Shown here piece by piece: positions 15,921-26,721 of a DNA stretch of 60,315 nt. The notes beneath the pieces are model-generated. The model ran no database searches. It was not told the origin of the DNA and saw only the letters and a list, made by a program, of their open reading frames with translations. Both the position numbers and the translations under genes were made by a program. Origin of the DNA: Paenibacillus sp. J31TS4 (GTDB lineage Bacteria; Bacillota; Bacilli; Paenibacillales; NBRC-103111); contig NZ_BOSI01000012.1 of assembly GCF_018403265.1 (NCBI RefSeq), forward strand, positions 1-60,315. The letters are read 5' to 3'. Numbering within the stretch: the first letter of the stretch is position 1; the number at the start of each line of letters is the position of its first letter.

Positions 15921-16360
15921 TAAATCACCTCGGTTTGACCGCCGGCAGCTTGAATTTTTTCTACAGCAGACTGCGAGAATTTATTGGCTTTTACCGTAAG
16001 TTTAACCGAGAGCTCGCCTACGCCCAGGATCTTGATGCCGCTCTTCGGGTTCTTAACGATCCCAGAAGTCAGAAGCAGTTCCGGGGTCACTTCCGTGCCT
16101 TCAGCGAAATCATTCAAGCGGTCGAGGTTAACCACCGCATACTCTTTACGCGAAATGTTGGTGAATCCGCGCTTCGGAAGACGACGGTACAACGGGTTCT
16201 GGCCGCCCTCGAAACCGGGACGAACGCCGCCGCCGGAACGAGCTTTTTGACCTTTGTGACCTTTACCCGAAGTCTTGCCGGTTCCGCTGGCGATCCCCCG
16301 ACCAACACGTTTGCGTACATGACGGGATCCTTCCGCTGGAGTAAGTTCATGCAATTTCAT
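15920..16360 (-). CDS. rplO: 50S ribosomal protein L15
   Basis: A 146-residue L15, assembling late into the 50S central region. It begins [20 protein letters not shown] with the Gly/Arg-rich [20 protein letters not shown] segment that threads into 23S rRNA. The ATG at 16360 has AGGAGG eight bases upstream; a GTG three codons earlier is too close to that site. The stop codon overlaps the secY start. Confidence 0.97.
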   Translation of the reverse strand: MKLHELTPAEGSRHVRKRVGRGIASGTGKTSGKGHKGQKARSGGGVRPGFEGGQNPLYRRLPKRGFTNISRKEYAVVNLDRLNDFAEGTEVTPELLLTSGIVKNPKSGIKILGVGELSVKLTVKANKFSQSAVEKIQAAGGQTEVI

Positions 16361-16425
16361 CGTGCGCACCTCCTTATAGATTTTGCAATGCTATCTAGCA
16401 TCCGAACAACGCCCAGACGCCTATC

Positions 16426-16614
16426 TTACGCTTCGATTTCTTTTACGTCAACCAAGTGGCTGACCTTCGTAACCATTCCCCGAATGGCTGCATTGTCAGG
16501 TTGAACGACGCTTTGATGCAGCTTACGCAGACCCAGTGTCCGAACGGTGAGGCGTTGATCCTCCGGACGACCGATCAAGCTGCGCTTGAGGGTGATTTGA
16601 ATTTGCTTAGACAT
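16426..16614 (-). CDS. rpmD: 50S ribosomal protein L30
   Basis: A 62-residue L30 ([20 protein letters not shown], then [20 protein letters not shown]), the normal bacterial length. AGGAGG lies seven bases before the ATG. Ten bases after rpsE. Confidence 0.97.
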   Translation of the reverse strand: MSKQIQITLKRSLIGRPEDQRLTVRTLGLRKLHQSVVQPDNAAIRGMVTKVSHLVDVKEIEA

Positions 16615-16624
16615 GGTTTCCCTC

Positions 16625-17122
16625 CTAACCTAAGAGCTCTTCTACTGTTTTGCCACGGAGCTTAGCAACATCTTCAGCACGCTTCAGACGCTGCAAGCCT
16701 TCCAGGGTAGCGTTGACCATATTGATCGAGTTGGAAGAACCCAGGGATTTCGTCAGGATATCGCCTACGCCAGCCAGCTCGAGTACAGCACGAACCGGAC
16801 CACCGGCGATAACACCAGTACCTTCGGAAGCCGGCTTCAACAGAACACGGCCAGCGCCGAAACGGCCTGTGACCAGGTGAGGGATCGTAGTGCCGACCAG
16901 CGGAACATGAATCAGGTTCTTCTTCGCATCTTCGATGCCCTTACGAATGGCATCGCCGACTTCGGAAGCTTTTCCGATTCCTGCGCCAACCCAACCGTTG
17001 CCGTCGCCGACTACTACAAGTGCGCTGAAGCTGAACCGGCGTCCGCCTTTAACGACTTTCGCGACACGGTTGATGTGTACTGTTTTGTCTTTCAGATCTA
17101 AAGTATTCGGATCTACACGCAA
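16625..17122 (-). CDS. rpsE: 30S ribosomal protein S5
   Basis: A 165-residue S5 at the mRNA entry, involved in decoding accuracy. The N-terminal double-stranded RNA-binding domain has [20 protein letters not shown]; the spectinomycin-contact loop VVKGGRR is wild type. The start is TTG at 17122 (reading [10 protein letters not shown]), with AAGGAGG upstream; no ATG is available nearby. Confidence 0.97.
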   Translation of the reverse strand: MRVDPNTLDLKDKTVHINRVAKVVKGGRRFSFSALVVVGDGNGWVGAGIGKASEVGDAIRKGIEDAKKNLIHVPLVGTTIPHLVTGRFGAGRVLLKPASEGTGVIAGGPVRAVLELAGVGDILTKSLGSSNSINMVNATLEGLQRLKRAEDVAKLRGKTVEELLG

Positions 17123-17153
17123 GTCCTTTTACCTCCTTGTTGAGTATTGGCTA

Positions 17154-17516
17154 TTAGAATTCAAGACCTTCTTCGCGAGCGGCATCAGCCAGTGCCTTCA
17201 CGCGTCCGTGGTACAGGTAGCCACTGCGGTCGAAAACGATTTGTTGTACGCCTTTTTCCTTAGCGCGCTTAGCGATCAGGGCGCCGACTTGACGAGCAGC
17301 TTCAACGTTGCCGCCGTTCTCAACCTTCAGCTCTTTGTCTACCGTCGAAGCCGATACAATCGTTACGCCTTTTACATCGTCGATCAGCTGAGCATACATG
17401 TGCTTCTCGGAACGGAAGATGTTCAGACGAGGACGCTCGGTCGTACCTTGGATTTTCTTGCGAACCCGCAGGTGTCTTTTCAGACGGGCTTGGTTTTTAT
17501 CGCCTTTGGTAATCAT
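17154..17516 (-). CDS. rplR: 50S ribosomal protein L18
   Basis: A 120-residue L18, which binds 5S rRNA with L5. It begins [20 protein letters not shown] and has [18 protein letters not shown] and [20 protein letters not shown]. The ATG at 17516 is chosen; a GTG four codons upstream touches the ribosome site. Confidence 0.97.
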   Translation of the reverse strand: MITKGDKNQARLKRHLRVRKKIQGTTERPRLNIFRSEKHMYAQLIDDVKGVTIVSASTVDKELKVENGGNVEAARQVGALIAKRAKEKGVQQIVFDRSGYLYHGRVKALADAAREEGLEF

Positions 17517-17562
17517 GCGGTTATTCACTCCTTTCCGATCTACTGGAGGACTTTAAGCGATC

Positions 17563-18105
17563 TTACTTCTTCTTACCGGCCTTGCCTTCCTTGCGGATAA
17601 TCCGTTCGTTTTCGTATTTAATCCCTTTGCCTTTGTACGGCTCAGGCTCGCGTACGGAGCGGACTTTCGCGGCAGTAGCGCCAACGAGTTCCTTGTCGAT
17701 TCCCTTGACGATGATCTTGGTGTTCGACGGTACTTCGAATTCAATGCCCTCTTCCGGTTGAATTTCTACCGGGTGGGAGTAGCCCACGTTCAGAACGAGC
17801 TTGTTGCCGTTCTTGTTCGCACGGTAACCGACACCGACCAGGTCAAGTGTCTTGGCATACCCTTCTGTAACTCCGTTCACCATATTGGCGACTACAGTAC
17901 GGGTGGTGCCGTGCAGAGAGCGATGCAGTTTATTGTCGGAAGGACGCTCGACCAGAATCGAGCTTTCTTCTACATTGACTTTCATATCTTTATGAAGTTC
18001 CCGGGACAGAGTGCCCTTCGGACCTTTGACTGTGATCAGCGTGTTGTCCAAAGTAACGGAGACTCCGTTTGGAACGGTAATTGGTTTGCGGCCAATTCGA
18101 GACAT
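17563..18105 (-). CDS. rplF: 50S ribosomal protein L6
   Basis: A 180-residue L6 with its two tandem repeats, near the GTPase-associated centre. It begins [19 protein letters not shown]; the C-terminal signature [20 protein letters not shown] is intact. 30 bases after rpsH, an AGGTG before the ATG. Confidence 0.98.
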   Translation of the reverse strand: MSRIGRKPITVPNGVSVTLDNTLITVKGPKGTLSRELHKDMKVNVEESSILVERPSDNKLHRSLHGTTRTVVANMVNGVTEGYAKTLDLVGVGYRANKNGNKLVLNVGYSHPVEIQPEEGIEFEVPSNTKIIVKGIDKELVGATAAKVRSVREPEPYKGKGIKYENERIIRKEGKAGKKK

Positions 18106-18135
18106 GGTTACACCTCCATTCGTTTGCCTATTGCA

Positions 18136-18534
18136 TTACCAAACGTAGCAGAGAACTTCTCCGCCTGTTTTGGATTGACGAGCTTCTTTGTCCGTGACCA
18201 GACCACGGGATGTCGAAAGAATCGCGAGACCGAGGCCTCCGAGCACTTTCGGGATTTCTTGGGACTTCGTGTAGACGCGCAGTCCCGGCTTGCTGATGCG
18301 CTTCAGGCCGGTAATAACGCGCTCGTTATTCGGGCCGTACTTCAGGAATACACGAATGATCCCTTGTTTGTTGTCCTGCACGTATTCCGCATCGCGGATG
18401 AAACCTTCACGTTTGAGGATTTCAGCAATTTCTTTCTTGATCGTCGATGCAGGAATTTCAACAGTTTCATGACGAACTGTATTGGCATTGCGAATGCGTG
18501 TCAGCATATCAGCAATTGGATCAGACATTACCAT
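18136..18534 (-). CDS. rpsH: 30S ribosomal protein S8
   Basis: A 132-residue S8, a primary binder of the central 16S domain. It starts [20 protein letters not shown] and has [20 protein letters not shown] and the C-terminal GGEVLCYVW. The first ATG (18534) has the better spacing from AGGAGG than the second, three codons in, and matches the MVM start of Bacillus S8. Confidence 0.98.
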   Translation of the reverse strand: MVMSDPIADMLTRIRNANTVRHETVEIPASTIKKEIAEILKREGFIRDAEYVQDNKQGIIRVFLKYGPNNERVITGLKRISKPGLRVYTKSQEIPKVLGGLGLAILSTSRGLVTDKEARQSKTGGEVLCYVW

Positions 18535-18564
18535 ATTGCGAACCTCCTTCCCGAACTAGGGTGA

Positions 18565-18750
18565 TTACCAGCTTGCTTTTCTTACGCCAGGGATCTGGCC
18601 TTTATAGGCTAATTCACGGAAACAAATTCTGCAGATTTTGAACTTCCGCAGAACGGAATGCGGACGACCACAGCGCTCGCAGCGAGTGTAGGCTTGCACC
18701 TTAAACTTCGGCTTGCGTTGCTGTTTGACGATCATCGAAGTTTTTGCCAC
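18565..18750 (-). CDS. rpsN: 30S ribosomal protein S14, type Z (zinc-binding)
   Basis: The short 61-residue zinc form of S14: CERCG then CRICF provide a C-x2-C...C-x2-C ligand set (about residues 24-43). It ends [11 protein letters not shown]. The start is GTG at 18750. Firmicutes often carry a second, zinc-free S14 elsewhere under zinc control; none is in this window. Confidence 0.98.
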   Translation of the reverse strand: MAKTSMIVKQQRKPKFKVQAYTRCERCGRPHSVLRKFKICRICFRELAYKGQIPGVRKASW

Positions 18751-18782
18751 TACCTTTCCACCTCCAATAAGTTATGTCGCAC

Positions 18783-19325
18783 TTATTTCGTGAAAGGCAT
18801 ACCCAGTTGAGTAAGCAATTCACGGGACTCTTCATCCGTTTGAGCGGTTGTCACAATAACGATGTCCATACCGCGAATCTTGTCCACCTTGTCGTACTCA
18901 ATCTCAGGGAAGATCAGTTGCTCTTTCAGTCCGAGCGTGTAGTTGCCGCGTCCGTCGAATGCTTTGGAGGATACTCCGCGGAAGTCACGAACACGAGGCA
19001 GAGCCACATTAAAGAGTTTATCCAAGAAATGGTACATGCGCTCGCCGCGCAGCGTCACTTTCGCACCGATCGGCATGCCTTCACGAAGCTTGAAGCCTGC
19101 GATCGATTTTTTAGCACGGGTAACAACTGGCTTTTGGCCGGCGATGGTTTGCAGATCTTCCACAGCGCTATCCAGCACCTTGGAGTTTGCAACGGCGTCG
19201 CCTACCCCCATGTTGATAACCACTTTCTCGATTTTCGGCACCTGCATAACGGTGTTGTAGCTGAATTTTTGCATCAGCGAAGGGGTGATTTCGTTCAGAT
19301 AACGATCTTTCATTCTAGCAGTCAT
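18783..19325 (-). CDS. rplE: 50S ribosomal protein L5
   Basis: A 180-residue L5, which binds 5S rRNA and contacts P-site tRNA. It reads [20 protein letters not shown], with [20 protein letters not shown] and the C-terminal [25 protein letters not shown] lies ten bases before ATG 19325. Confidence 0.98.
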   Translation of the reverse strand: MTARMKDRYLNEITPSLMQKFSYNTVMQVPKIEKVVINMGVGDAVANSKVLDSAVEDLQTIAGQKPVVTRAKKSIAGFKLREGMPIGAKVTLRGERMYHFLDKLFNVALPRVRDFRGVSSKAFDGRGNYTLGLKEQLIFPEIEYDKVDKIRGMDIVIVTTAQTDEESRELLTQLGMPFTK

Positions 19326-19356
19326 GCAACTTGGACCTCCTTTCCGGTTTTATCGT

Positions 19357-19710
19357 TTAGTCGATTACTTCGCCAGACGCTTTCGCGATCCGTACTTTAG
19401 TTCCATTGTCCAGCACTTTGTAGCCTACGCGAGTCGGCTTGCCGCTCTTCGGATCGATGAGCATGACGTTCGATACGTGGATCGAAGCTTCTTGCTCGAT
19501 GATTCCGCCTTGCGGGTTTTGCTGAGAAGGCTTGGAGTGCTTCTTCACCATGTTGATCCCTTCGACCAAAACGCGGTTTTGACGCGGGTACGCAGCGATG
19601 ACGCGGCCTTTTTTGCCTTTATCTTTACCAGTGATAACAAAGACAGTGTCGTCTTTTTTCACGTGCAGTTTGTTATTATGCGTTTCAAGCTTTTTCTTTG
19701 GATTCGGCAT
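19357..19710 (-). CDS. rplX: 50S ribosomal protein L24
   Basis: A 117-residue L24 with a KOW motif ([20 protein letters not shown]), an initiator of 50S assembly. The ATG at 19710 (MPNPKKKLE) follows GGAGG by 11 bases; a GTG four codons upstream overlaps the ribosome site and is rejected. Confidence 0.97.
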   Translation of the reverse strand: MPNPKKKLETHNNKLHVKKDDTVFVITGKDKGKKGRVIAAYPRQNRVLVEGINMVKKHSKPSQQNPQGGIIEQEASIHVSNVMLIDPKSGKPTRVGYKVLDNGTKVRIAKASGEVID

Positions 19711-19778
19711 GTTCGAGTACACCTCCTAAGTAACGGATGGGACATCCGCTTGTCTCGACCTTGGTGCCTGCCGGGAGA

Positions 19779-20147
19779 TTAGATAACCTCGGGAGCCAAG
19801 GAAACGATTTTCATGAAATCTTTATCGCGAAGTTCACGAGCAACCGGCCCGAAGATACGGGTACCGCGCGGGCTCCTGTCGTCCTTTACGATAACAGCAG
19901 CATTCTCGTCAAATGTGATGTAGGAACCGTCTTTCCGGCGTGCACCACGCTTGGTGCGAACGATAACGGCCTTCACTACGTCGCCTTTTTTGACAACGCC
20001 GCCTGGTGTTGCTTCTTTAACGGAACAAATGATCAGGTCTCCGATGTTAGCTGCGCGACGACCGGTTCCCCCAAGAACACGAATACACATCAGTTGCTTG
20101 GCGCCAGAGTTGTCGGCTACATGCAGACGGGATAGAGGTTGAATCAT
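19779..20147 (-). CDS. rplN: 50S ribosomal protein L14
   Basis: A 122-residue L14 at the subunit interface, beginning [20 protein letters not shown] and ending [30 protein letters not shown] and [20 protein letters not shown] are conserved. AGGAGG precedes the ATG by nine bases. Confidence 0.98.
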   Translation of the reverse strand: MIQPLSRLHVADNSGAKQLMCIRVLGGTGRRAANIGDLIICSVKEATPGGVVKKGDVVKAVIVRTKRGARRKDGSYITFDENAAVIVKDDRSPRGTRIFGPVARELRDKDFMKIVSLAPEVI

Positions 20148-20206
20148 TTGGGTGACCTCCTTTCAGGCTTCACTGGATCTATAGTTTCTTTTAGTTAGCG
20201 TTCTGG

Positions 20207-20470
20207 TTAAATGATTACAGCTTCTTCTACAATTTCAACCAGTCTCCACCGCTTGTCTTTGGACAGCGGACGAGTTTCCATGATCCGTACGACGTCGCCG
20301 ATTTTGGCTTGGTTGTTCTCGTCATGCGCTTTGAACTTCTTCGTATATTTGATCCGCTTGTGATACAGATCGTGCTTTTTGTAGGTTTCAACAGCTACGA
20401 CGATGGTTTTGTCCATCTTGTCGCTGACTACTTTGCCGATTTGCTCTTTACGATCGTTACGCTCGCTCAT
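20207..20470 (-). CDS. rpsQ: 30S ribosomal protein S17
   Basis: An 87-residue S17, a primary 16S binder with an OB fold. The core [20 protein letters not shown] and the [18 protein letters not shown] tail are complete. AGGAGG stands eight bases before the ATG. Confidence 0.98.
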   Translation of the reverse strand: MSERNDRKEQIGKVVSDKMDKTIVVAVETYKKHDLYHKRIKYTKKFKAHDENNQAKIGDVVRIMETRPLSKDKRWRLVEIVEEAVII

Positions 20471-20502
20471 GAAATAGCCTCCTTTCTTATATCTGGTTCG
20501 AC

Positions 20503-20700
20503 TTAGCTAATGCCCAGTTCCCGTTCACGCAAAATGGTTTTGGCACGCGCGATTTCTTTCCGTACAGTGCGGATTTGAGTCGGGTTATCCAGCTGGCCGG
20601 TAGCCAGTTGAAAGCGGAGGTTAAAGAGCTCTTCTTTAAATCCGGCGATCTTTTGCTCGATCTCAGCAGTGGTTAAGTTGCGAATATCACTAGCCTTCAT
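20503..20700 (-). CDS. rpmC: 50S ribosomal protein L29
   Basis: A 65-residue two-helix protein near the peptide exit: [18 protein letters not shown], then [20 protein letters not shown]. The ATG at 20700 overlaps the last 11 bases of rplP, so the ribosome site lies within rplP and the two are translationally coupled. An upstream GTG would add eight residues not seen in L29. Confidence 0.96.
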   Translation of the reverse strand: MKASDIRNLTTAEIEQKIAGFKEELFNLRFQLATGQLDNPTQIRTVRKEIARAKTILRERELGIS

Positions 20701-21124
20701 TTGCTTCACCACCCACTTCTTCACGTTTCACAAATTTCGTTTTAATCGGCAGTTTGTGTGCAGCAAGACGCATAGCTTCACGAGCAACCTCTTCGCTTAC
20801 ACCAGCCAGCTCAAACAAAATTTTTCCGGGTTTTACGACCGAAACCCATTTTTCCACGTTACCTTTACCGCTACCCATCCGTACCTCGAGAGGCTTTTGA
20901 GTGATCGGCTTGGAAGGGAAAATCTTGATCCATACTTTACCGCCACGCTTGATGTAACGGGTCATGGCAATACGGGCAGCTTCAATTTGACGGTTCGTAA
21001 TCCACGACGGCTCCAGAGCTTGGAGACCGTATTCGCCGAATGCGACTTCCGTGCCGCCTTTTGCGTTGCCTTTCATGCTACCGCGATGCTCTTTGCGGTG
21101 TTTTACACGCTTAGGTACTAACAT
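20690..21124 (-). CDS. rplP: 50S ribosomal protein L16
   Basis: A 144-residue L16 close to the A-site tRNA elbow and peptidyl-transferase centre. [19 protein letters not shown] start, [20 protein letters not shown] and [20 protein letters not shown] are as in the family. Only two bases after rpsC. Confidence 0.98.
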   Translation of the reverse strand: MLVPKRVKHRKEHRGSMKGNAKGGTEVAFGEYGLQALEPSWITNRQIEAARIAMTRYIKRGGKVWIKIFPSKPITQKPLEVRMGSGKGNVEKWVSVVKPGKILFELAGVSEEVAREAMRLAAHKLPIKTKFVKREEVGGEANEG

Positions 21125-21126
21125 GA

Positions 21127-21789
21127 TTAGTTGCCTCCTTCCTTGTCAGCTTTCTTCTTAGCTGTCGGAAGAACCTCTCCGCGATAAATCCATACTTTCA
21201 CGCCGATCCGGCCGTAAGTGGTATGTGCTTCAGCCGTACCGTAGTCGATGTCCGCACGCAGGGTGTGAAGAGGAACGGTTCCTTCGCTATAACCTTCCGT
21301 ACGAGCGATTTCCGCTCCGCCGAGACGACCGCTAACCGATGTCTTGATCCCTTTTGCACCGGATCTGAGCGAACGTTGAATCGCTTGTTTCATCGCGCGA
21401 CGGAACGATACGCGACGCTCCAGCTGCTGAGCGATGCTCTCTGCTACGAGAACGGCATCAAGGTCAGGGTTTTTGATCTCGGAAATGTTGATGTGTACTT
21501 TCTTGTTGGACAGGTTGGCAATGTGCTGGCGGATGATTTCTACTTCGGAACCGCCTTTGCCGATAACCATACCGGGCTTCGCAGTGTGGATAGTTACATT
21601 CACACGGTTAGCCGCACGCTCGATATCGATATGGGAAACGGAAGCGTCTTTCAGTTTCCCTTTCAGGTACTCACGGATTTTGACGTCCTCGAGGAGCAGA
21701 TCTCCATAATCCTTGTCTGCGTACCACTTGGATTCCCAGTCGCGGATAACACCAATTCTCAATCCGATTGGACTTACTTTTTGACCCAC
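21127..21789 (-). CDS. rpsC: 30S ribosomal protein S3
   Basis: A 220-residue S3 with a KH domain ([20 protein letters not shown]) guarding the mRNA entry tunnel. The start is GTG at 21789 ([18 protein letters not shown]) after AAGGAGG. The short Lys-rich C-terminus ends ADKEGGN. Confidence 0.98.
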   Translation of the reverse strand: MGQKVSPIGLRIGVIRDWESKWYADKDYGDLLLEDVKIREYLKGKLKDASVSHIDIERAANRVNVTIHTAKPGMVIGKGGSEVEIIRQHIANLSNKKVHINISEIKNPDLDAVLVAESIAQQLERRVSFRRAMKQAIQRSLRSGAKGIKTSVSGRLGGAEIARTEGYSEGTVPLHTLRADIDYGTAEAHTTYGRIGVKVWIYRGEVLPTAKKKADKEGGN

Positions 21790-21802
21790 ACGTTATCCCT
21801 CC

Positions 21803-22135
21803 TTATTTTTCAGATACCACCAAGGTGATGTGGCTGGTACGTTTGTTGATCCGGCTTGCACGGCCTTGTGCACGGGGGCGGAACCGTTTGATCGTCGGCC
21901 CTTGGTTCACGTAAGCCTGGGTGACCACCAGCTTGTTCGGATCGAGCTGATGATTGTGCTCCGCATTCGCGATGGCTGCGTTCAGAATCTTCTCCACAAC
22001 CGGCGACGCCGAACGGGGAGTGTGACGCAGGATAGCGATCGCTTCTCCCACTTCCTTGCCGCGGATCAAGTCGATCACGAGCTGCACTTTGCGGGGTGCG
22101 AGACGGATATATCTTGCATTAGCAGTTGCTTGCAT
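21803..22135 (-). CDS. rplV: 50S ribosomal protein L22
   Basis: A 110-residue L22 whose extended loop lines the peptide exit tunnel; the loop segment [20 protein letters not shown] has no macrolide-resistance-type insertion. The start [16 protein letters not shown] is preceded by GAGGAGG; a TTG six codons upstream lies before that site and is rejected. Confidence 0.96.
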   Translation of the reverse strand: MQATANARYIRLAPRKVQLVIDLIRGKEVGEAIAILRHTPRSASPVVEKILNAAIANAEHNHQLDPNKLVVTQAYVNQGPTIKRFRPRAQGRASRINKRTSHITLVVSEK

Positions 22136-22178
22136 GTGTGTACCTCCTCTCAACTGTCTAAATTACGTTCCGACGCAA

Positions 22179-22460
22179 TTAGCGTCTGCCGGTCTTCTTG
22201 TCGTCGTCCGTATGTCCTCTGTAGCTACGAGTAGGAGCGAATTCGCCAAGCTTATGTCCGACCATATCTTCCGTTACATATACCGGCACGTGCTTACGGC
22301 CGTCATATACGCCGAACGTGTGTCCAACGAATTGCGGGAAAATAGTGGAGCGGCGCGACCAAGTTTTGATGACGATTTTCTTGTTGGACTGATCCGCCTC
22401 TTCTACTTTCTTGAACAGGTAGCTGTCGACGAAAGGTCCTTTTTTCAAACTGCGACCCAT
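22179..22460 (-). CDS. rpsS: 30S ribosomal protein S19
   Basis: A 93-residue S19 of the 30S head. [18 protein letters not shown] and the [20 protein letters not shown] tail are intact. 36 bases after rplB. Confidence 0.98.
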   Translation of the reverse strand: MGRSLKKGPFVDSYLFKKVEEADQSNKKIVIKTWSRRSTIFPQFVGHTFGVYDGRKHVPVYVTEDMVGHKLGEFAPTRSYRGHTDDDKKTGRR

Positions 22461-22496
22461 GGATGTTCCTCCCTTCCAACCTTACGATAATGTGTA

Positions 22497-23327
22497 TTAC
22501 TTCGTGCGACGACGAACAATATACTTGTCGGAAGCTTTGTTCTTTTTCCGGGTTTTGTAGCCCAGTGTCGGCTTGCCCCAAGGAGACATCGGGGATTTAC
22601 GGCCGATCGGAGCGCGACCTTCACCACCGCCGTGCGGGTGATCATTCGGGTTCATGACGACACCGCGAACTTCCGGACGCTTGCCGAGCCAGCGGGAACG
22701 GCCTGCTTTACCGATTTTGATAAGTTCGTGGTCCTGGTTGCCTACGGAACCGATCGTAGCGCGGCAAACTTTGAGAACGCGGCGCACTTCACCGGAAGAC
22801 AAACGGATGGTCACGTACTGCTCTTCTTTACCGAGAAGCTGAGCTTCGGTACCAGCTGCACGAACAAGTTGTCCGCCTTTGCCAGGCTTCAGCTCGATGT
22901 TGTGGATAACCGTACCGACCGGGATGTTCTCCAGCGGAAGCGCGTTTCCGATCTTGATGTCAGCGCCTGTGCCAGATACGATCACGTCGTTCACCTTCAG
23001 CCCTTGCGGAGCGAGGATGTAACGCTTCTCACCGTCAGCATAGTGGATCAGAGCGATGTTAGCTGTCCGGTTCGGATCGTATTCAATCGTAGCAACGCGG
23101 CCAGGTATTCCATCTTTGTTCCGCTTGAAGTCGATGATCCGGTACTTGCGCTTGTGTCCGCCGCCATGGTGACGTACGGTGATTTTGCCTTGGTTGTTAC
23201 GGCCTGCCGTTTTGCTCAGAGGTGCGAGCAGCGATTTCTCCGGCTGGTTCGTAGTGATTTCTTCAAAAGTCGAAACGGACATACCGCGTCTTGCCGGCGA
23301 TGTCGGTTTGTATTTTTTTATTGGCAC
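22497..23327 (-). CDS. rplB: 50S ribosomal protein L2
   Basis: A 276-residue L2, needed for subunit joining and peptidyl transfer. Conserved [20 protein letters not shown] at residue 42 and the C-terminal [17 protein letters not shown], with the functionally critical His. Ends [18 protein letters not shown]. Confidence 0.99.
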   Translation of the reverse strand: MPIKKYKPTSPARRGMSVSTFEEITTNQPEKSLLAPLSKTAGRNNQGKITVRHHGGGHKRKYRIIDFKRNKDGIPGRVATIEYDPNRTANIALIHYADGEKRYILAPQGLKVNDVIVSGTGADIKIGNALPLENIPVGTVIHNIELKPGKGGQLVRAAGTEAQLLGKEEQYVTIRLSSGEVRRVLKVCRATIGSVGNQDHELIKIGKAGRSRWLGKRPEVRGVVMNPNDHPHGGGEGRAPIGRKSPMSPWGKPTLGYKTRKKNKASDKYIVRRRTK

Positions 23328-23357
23328 GTGGTTTCCCTCCTAACTTTGCGAAATGGC

Positions 23358-23648
23358 TTAAACCGATTCAAAGAACTCCAGTTCTTTGCTTTCCGGGCTT
23401 AAGGATACGATGGCTTTCTTCCATTCGGAAGTGTAGCCGTTATAACGGCCGTAGCGCTTCGGCTTAGCCGGCATTCTCATCGTGTTTACTTGCAGAACTT
23501 TTACTTTGAAGATCTGCTCTACGGCTTGCTTGATTTCCGTCTTGTTGGCGCGAAGATCGACTTCGAAGACGTACTTCTTGTCAGCCATCATCTCGCTCGA
23601 ACGTTCGGTAATCAGCGGACGCTTGATAATGTCACGAGGATTTTTCAT
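23358..23648 (-). CDS. rplW: 50S ribosomal protein L23
   Basis: A 96-residue L23 at the tunnel exit, the docking site for trigger factor and [22 protein letters not shown] start. Its ATG overlaps the rplD stop by one base (TAATG). The full family length is present. Confidence 0.98.
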   Translation of the reverse strand: MKNPRDIIKRPLITERSSEMMADKKYVFEVDLRANKTEIKQAVEQIFKVKVLQVNTMRMPAKPKRYGRYNGYTSEWKKAIVSLSPESKELEFFESV

Positions 23649-24271
23649 TACGCAAGAACCTCCTCTACTTTCTCTACAGCTTCCTTCGTAATGATGAGCT
23701 TATCGTGAACCAGTACGTCCAGTACGTTGATTCCTTCAGCCGTAACAAACTTGATTCCCGGAATGTTACGAGCGGACAATGCCACGTTTTCGTCAAAGCT
23801 CGGCGCAACCACGAGGGCTTTGCGGTCAACTTTGAGGTTTTTGAGAATCGCAACGATTTCTTTCGTCTTCGGCTGAGTCAGTTGGAGTTGATCCAACACG
23901 ATAATTTCGTTCTCTACGACTTTGGAAGAGAGAGCGGATTTGATCGCCAGACGGCGAACTTTCTTAGGCAGTTTGTAAGCGTAGCTGCGAGGAGTCGGTC
24001 CGAAGACAATCCCGCCGCCTTTCCATTGAGGAGCACGAATGCTACCCTGACGGGCACGTCCGGTTCCTTTTTGTTTCCAAGGCTTGCGGCCGCCGCCACG
24101 AACTTCAGAGCGCCCTTTTACCTTGTGCGTCCCTTGGCGCTGGGAAGCTTGCTGCATCAGAACAGCATCGCTCAGCACATGCTTGTTCGGCTCAATTCCG
24201 AATACGGAATCGTTCAGCTCGATCTCGCCCACTTGTGCTCCGCTAACGTTGTACAATGCTACTTTTGGCAT
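23648..24271 (-). CDS. rplD: 50S ribosomal protein L4
   Basis: A 207-residue L4 with the tunnel-lining loop ([20 protein letters not shown]; wild type at the macrolide-contact GTGRAR). In E. coli L4 also represses its own S10 operon; that leader mechanism is not expected in Firmicutes. 21 bases after rplC. Confidence 0.98.
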   Translation of the reverse strand: MPKVALYNVSGAQVGEIELNDSVFGIEPNKHVLSDAVLMQQASQRQGTHKVKGRSEVRGGGRKPWKQKGTGRARQGSIRAPQWKGGGIVFGPTPRSYAYKLPKKVRRLAIKSALSSKVVENEIIVLDQLQLTQPKTKEIVAILKNLKVDRKALVVAPSFDENVALSARNIPGIKFVTAEGINVLDVLVHDKLIITKEAVEKVEEVLA

Positions 24272-24292
24272 GGTTATCCTCCTTTCTGTTCC

Positions 24293-24919
24293 TTATTGTT
24301 TTACTGTCGAAAGTACGCTGACGAAGCTGTTCTTCGGTCCAGGAATCGATCCTTTTACGAGGATAACATTGCGCTCAGCATCAACTTTGACAACTTGCAG
24401 GTTTTGCAGGGTAACCGTCTCGTTGCCCATGTGTCCCGGAAGGTTCTTGCCCTTCGGTACGCGGTTCGCTTGGATCGAACCCATCGAACCCGGTCCACGG
24501 TGGTAACGCGAGCCGTGAGACATCGGTCCACGGGATTGGTTGTGGCGCTTGATAACACCTGCGAAGCCTTTACCCTTGGAAGTGCCAGTCACATCGACAA
24601 ATTCGCCTTCGCTGAACACGTCAGCTTTGAGCTCTTGGCCAACTTCAAAATCTGCCAACTGAACTCCGCGAATTTCTTTAATGTAGCGCTTAGGTGTGGT
24701 CCCTGCTTTTTTGGCATGACCAGCTTCCGGCTTGTTAGCACGGTTTTCTTTCTTATCGGCGAAACCAAGTTGAATGGCTTCGTAGCCGTCGTTCTCCACG
24801 TCTTTCTTCTGCAGAACCACGCAAGGCCCAGCTTGGATGACCGTTACGGGAACAACGTTACCTTCAGGTGTAAAAACTTGAGTCATTCCCAGTTTTTTAC
24901 CTAAGATACCTTTAGTCAT
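24293..24919 (-). CDS. rplC: 50S ribosomal protein L3
   Basis: A 208-residue L3 reaching the peptidyl-transferase centre. [20 protein letters not shown] start and [20 protein letters not shown] with [17 protein letters not shown] are conserved. 37 bases after rpsJ. Confidence 0.98.
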   Translation of the reverse strand: MTKGILGKKLGMTQVFTPEGNVVPVTVIQAGPCVVLQKKDVENDGYEAIQLGFADKKENRANKPEAGHAKKAGTTPKRYIKEIRGVQLADFEVGQELKADVFSEGEFVDVTGTSKGKGFAGVIKRHNQSRGPMSHGSRYHRGPGSMGSIQANRVPKGKNLPGHMGNETVTLQNLQVVKVDAERNVILVKGSIPGPKNSFVSVLSTVKQ

Positions 24920-24956
24920 GTTGACACCTCTTTTCCTTTTCGCTTTGCTTCATCTA

Positions 24957-25397
<441 letters not shown>

Positions 25398-25402
25398 TCA
25401 CT

Positions 25403-25431
25403 ATTATAGTAAATGTGCGGAGGAAAAGCAA
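25403..25431 (-). promoter_or_regulatory. Sigma-A promoter of the S10-spc-alpha superoperon
   Basis: Minus strand: -35 TTGCTT (25426-25431), 17-base spacer, -10 TATAAT (25403-25408, perfect, within TACTATAATAG). It lies between the tuf terminator and rpsJ and leaves a leader of about 130 nt. It presumably drives all genes down to rplQ. Confidence 0.8.
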
Positions 25432-25440
25432 GGATAATTG

Positions 25441-25475
25441 AAAAAAACTTCAACTCCGAGGAGTTGAAGTTTTTT
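25441..25475 (-). terminator. Terminator after tuf
   Basis: Minus strand: AACTTCAACTCC, two-base apex, GGAGTTGAAGTT then a T-run. A 12-pair perfect stem 18 bases after the tuf stop; it separates the rplGB-to-tuf unit from the rpsJ operon. Confidence 0.93.
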
Positions 25476-25492
25476 GGAAGCCGCAAGGGCTA

Positions 25493-26683
25493 TTACTTGC
25501 TGATGGAAGCAACGGCGCCAGCGCCTACTGTACGGCCGCCTTCGCGGATAGCGAAGCGAGTTCCTTCTTCGATAGCGATCGGAGCGATCAGCTCAACCGT
25601 AACCGTGATGTTGTCGCCAGGCATAACCATCTCAGTGCCTTCCGGCAGCGTGATAACACCAGTTACGTCAGTTGTCCGGAAGTAGAACTGCGGACGGTAG
25701 CCAGTGAAGAACGGCTTGTGACGGCCACCCTCTTCTTTGGTCAGGACGTAAACTTGAGCGGTGAAGTTCGTGTGCGGCTTAACCGAACCCGGCTTAGCCA
25801 GTACTTGTCCACGCTCGATGTCTTTACGGTCAACGCCACGGAGCAGAGCACCGATGTTGTCGCCCGCTTGAGCGGAGTCGAGGAGCTTACGGAACATCTC
25901 AACGCCGGTTACAACCGACTTGCGAGTTTCTTCCGCGATCCCTACGATCTCGATTTCGTCGCCAACTTTAACAGTTCCACGCTCTACACGGCCCGTAGCA
26001 ACGGTACCGCGGCCTGTGATCGAGAATACGTCCTCGACCGGCATCAGGAACGGCTTTTCGGTTTCGCGCTCAGGAGTCGGGATGTAGCTGTCGATTTGCT
26101 CGAACAGCTCAACGATCTTGTTAGCCCACTCGCCGTCCGGGTTCATCAGCGCTTCACGAGCGGAACCTTGGATGATCGGAGTGTCGTCGCCCGGGAACTC
26201 ATATTCGTTGAGCAGGTCGCGAACTTCCATTTCAACGAGCTCGAGCAGCTCAGCGTCTTCAACCATGTCGCACTTGTTGAGGAATACGACGATGTAAGGT
26301 ACGCCTACCTGACGGGAGAGCAGGATGTGCTCGCGCGTTTGCGGCATAGGGCCGTCAGCAGCGGATACAACCAGGATCGCGCCGTCCATTTGAGCCGCGC
26401 CGGTGATCATGTTTTTAACATAGTCGGCGTGACCAGGGCAGTCTACGTGAGCGTAGTGGCGGTTCGGAGTCTCGTATTCCACGTGGGAAGTCGAGATGGT
26501 GATTCCGCGCTCGCGCTCTTCCGGAGCTTTGTCAATTTGGTCGAATGCGAAAGCTGTGCCGCCGTATTTCTTAGCAAGAACGGTAGTGATAGCTGCAGTC
26601 AGGGTTGTTTTACCATGGTCGACGTGACCGATGGTACCGATGTTAACGTGCGGTTTATTACGCTCGAATTTAGCCTTAGCCAT
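25493..26683 (-). CDS. tuf: Elongation factor Tu
   Basis: The 396-residue GTPase that delivers aminoacyl-tRNA to the ribosome. G1 [11 protein letters not shown]3 [13 protein letters not shown]4 NKCDMV are all intact, followed by beta-barrel domains 2 and 3 ending [15 protein letters not shown]. Only one tuf is in the window. AAGGAGG precedes the ATG. 38 bases after fusA. Confidence 0.99.
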   Translation of the reverse strand: MAKAKFERNKPHVNIGTIGHVDHGKTTLTAAITTVLAKKYGGTAFAFDQIDKAPEERERGITISTSHVEYETPNRHYAHVDCPGHADYVKNMITGAAQMDGAILVVSAADGPMPQTREHILLSRQVGVPYIVVFLNKCDMVEDAELLELVEMEVRDLLNEYEFPGDDTPIIQGSAREALMNPDGEWANKIVELFEQIDSYIPTPERETEKPFLMPVEDVFSITGRGTVATGRVERGTVKVGDEIEIVGIAEETRKSVVTGVEMFRKLLDSAQAGDNIGALLRGVDRKDIERGQVLAKPGSVKPHTNFTAQVYVLTKEEGGRHKPFFTGYRPQFYFRTTDVTGVITLPEGTEMVMPGDNITVTVELIAPIAIEEGTRFAIREGGRTVGAGAVASISK

Positions 26684-26721
26684 GACAAGCGATTCCTCCT
26701 TAATAGTAGCTGATTTTTATA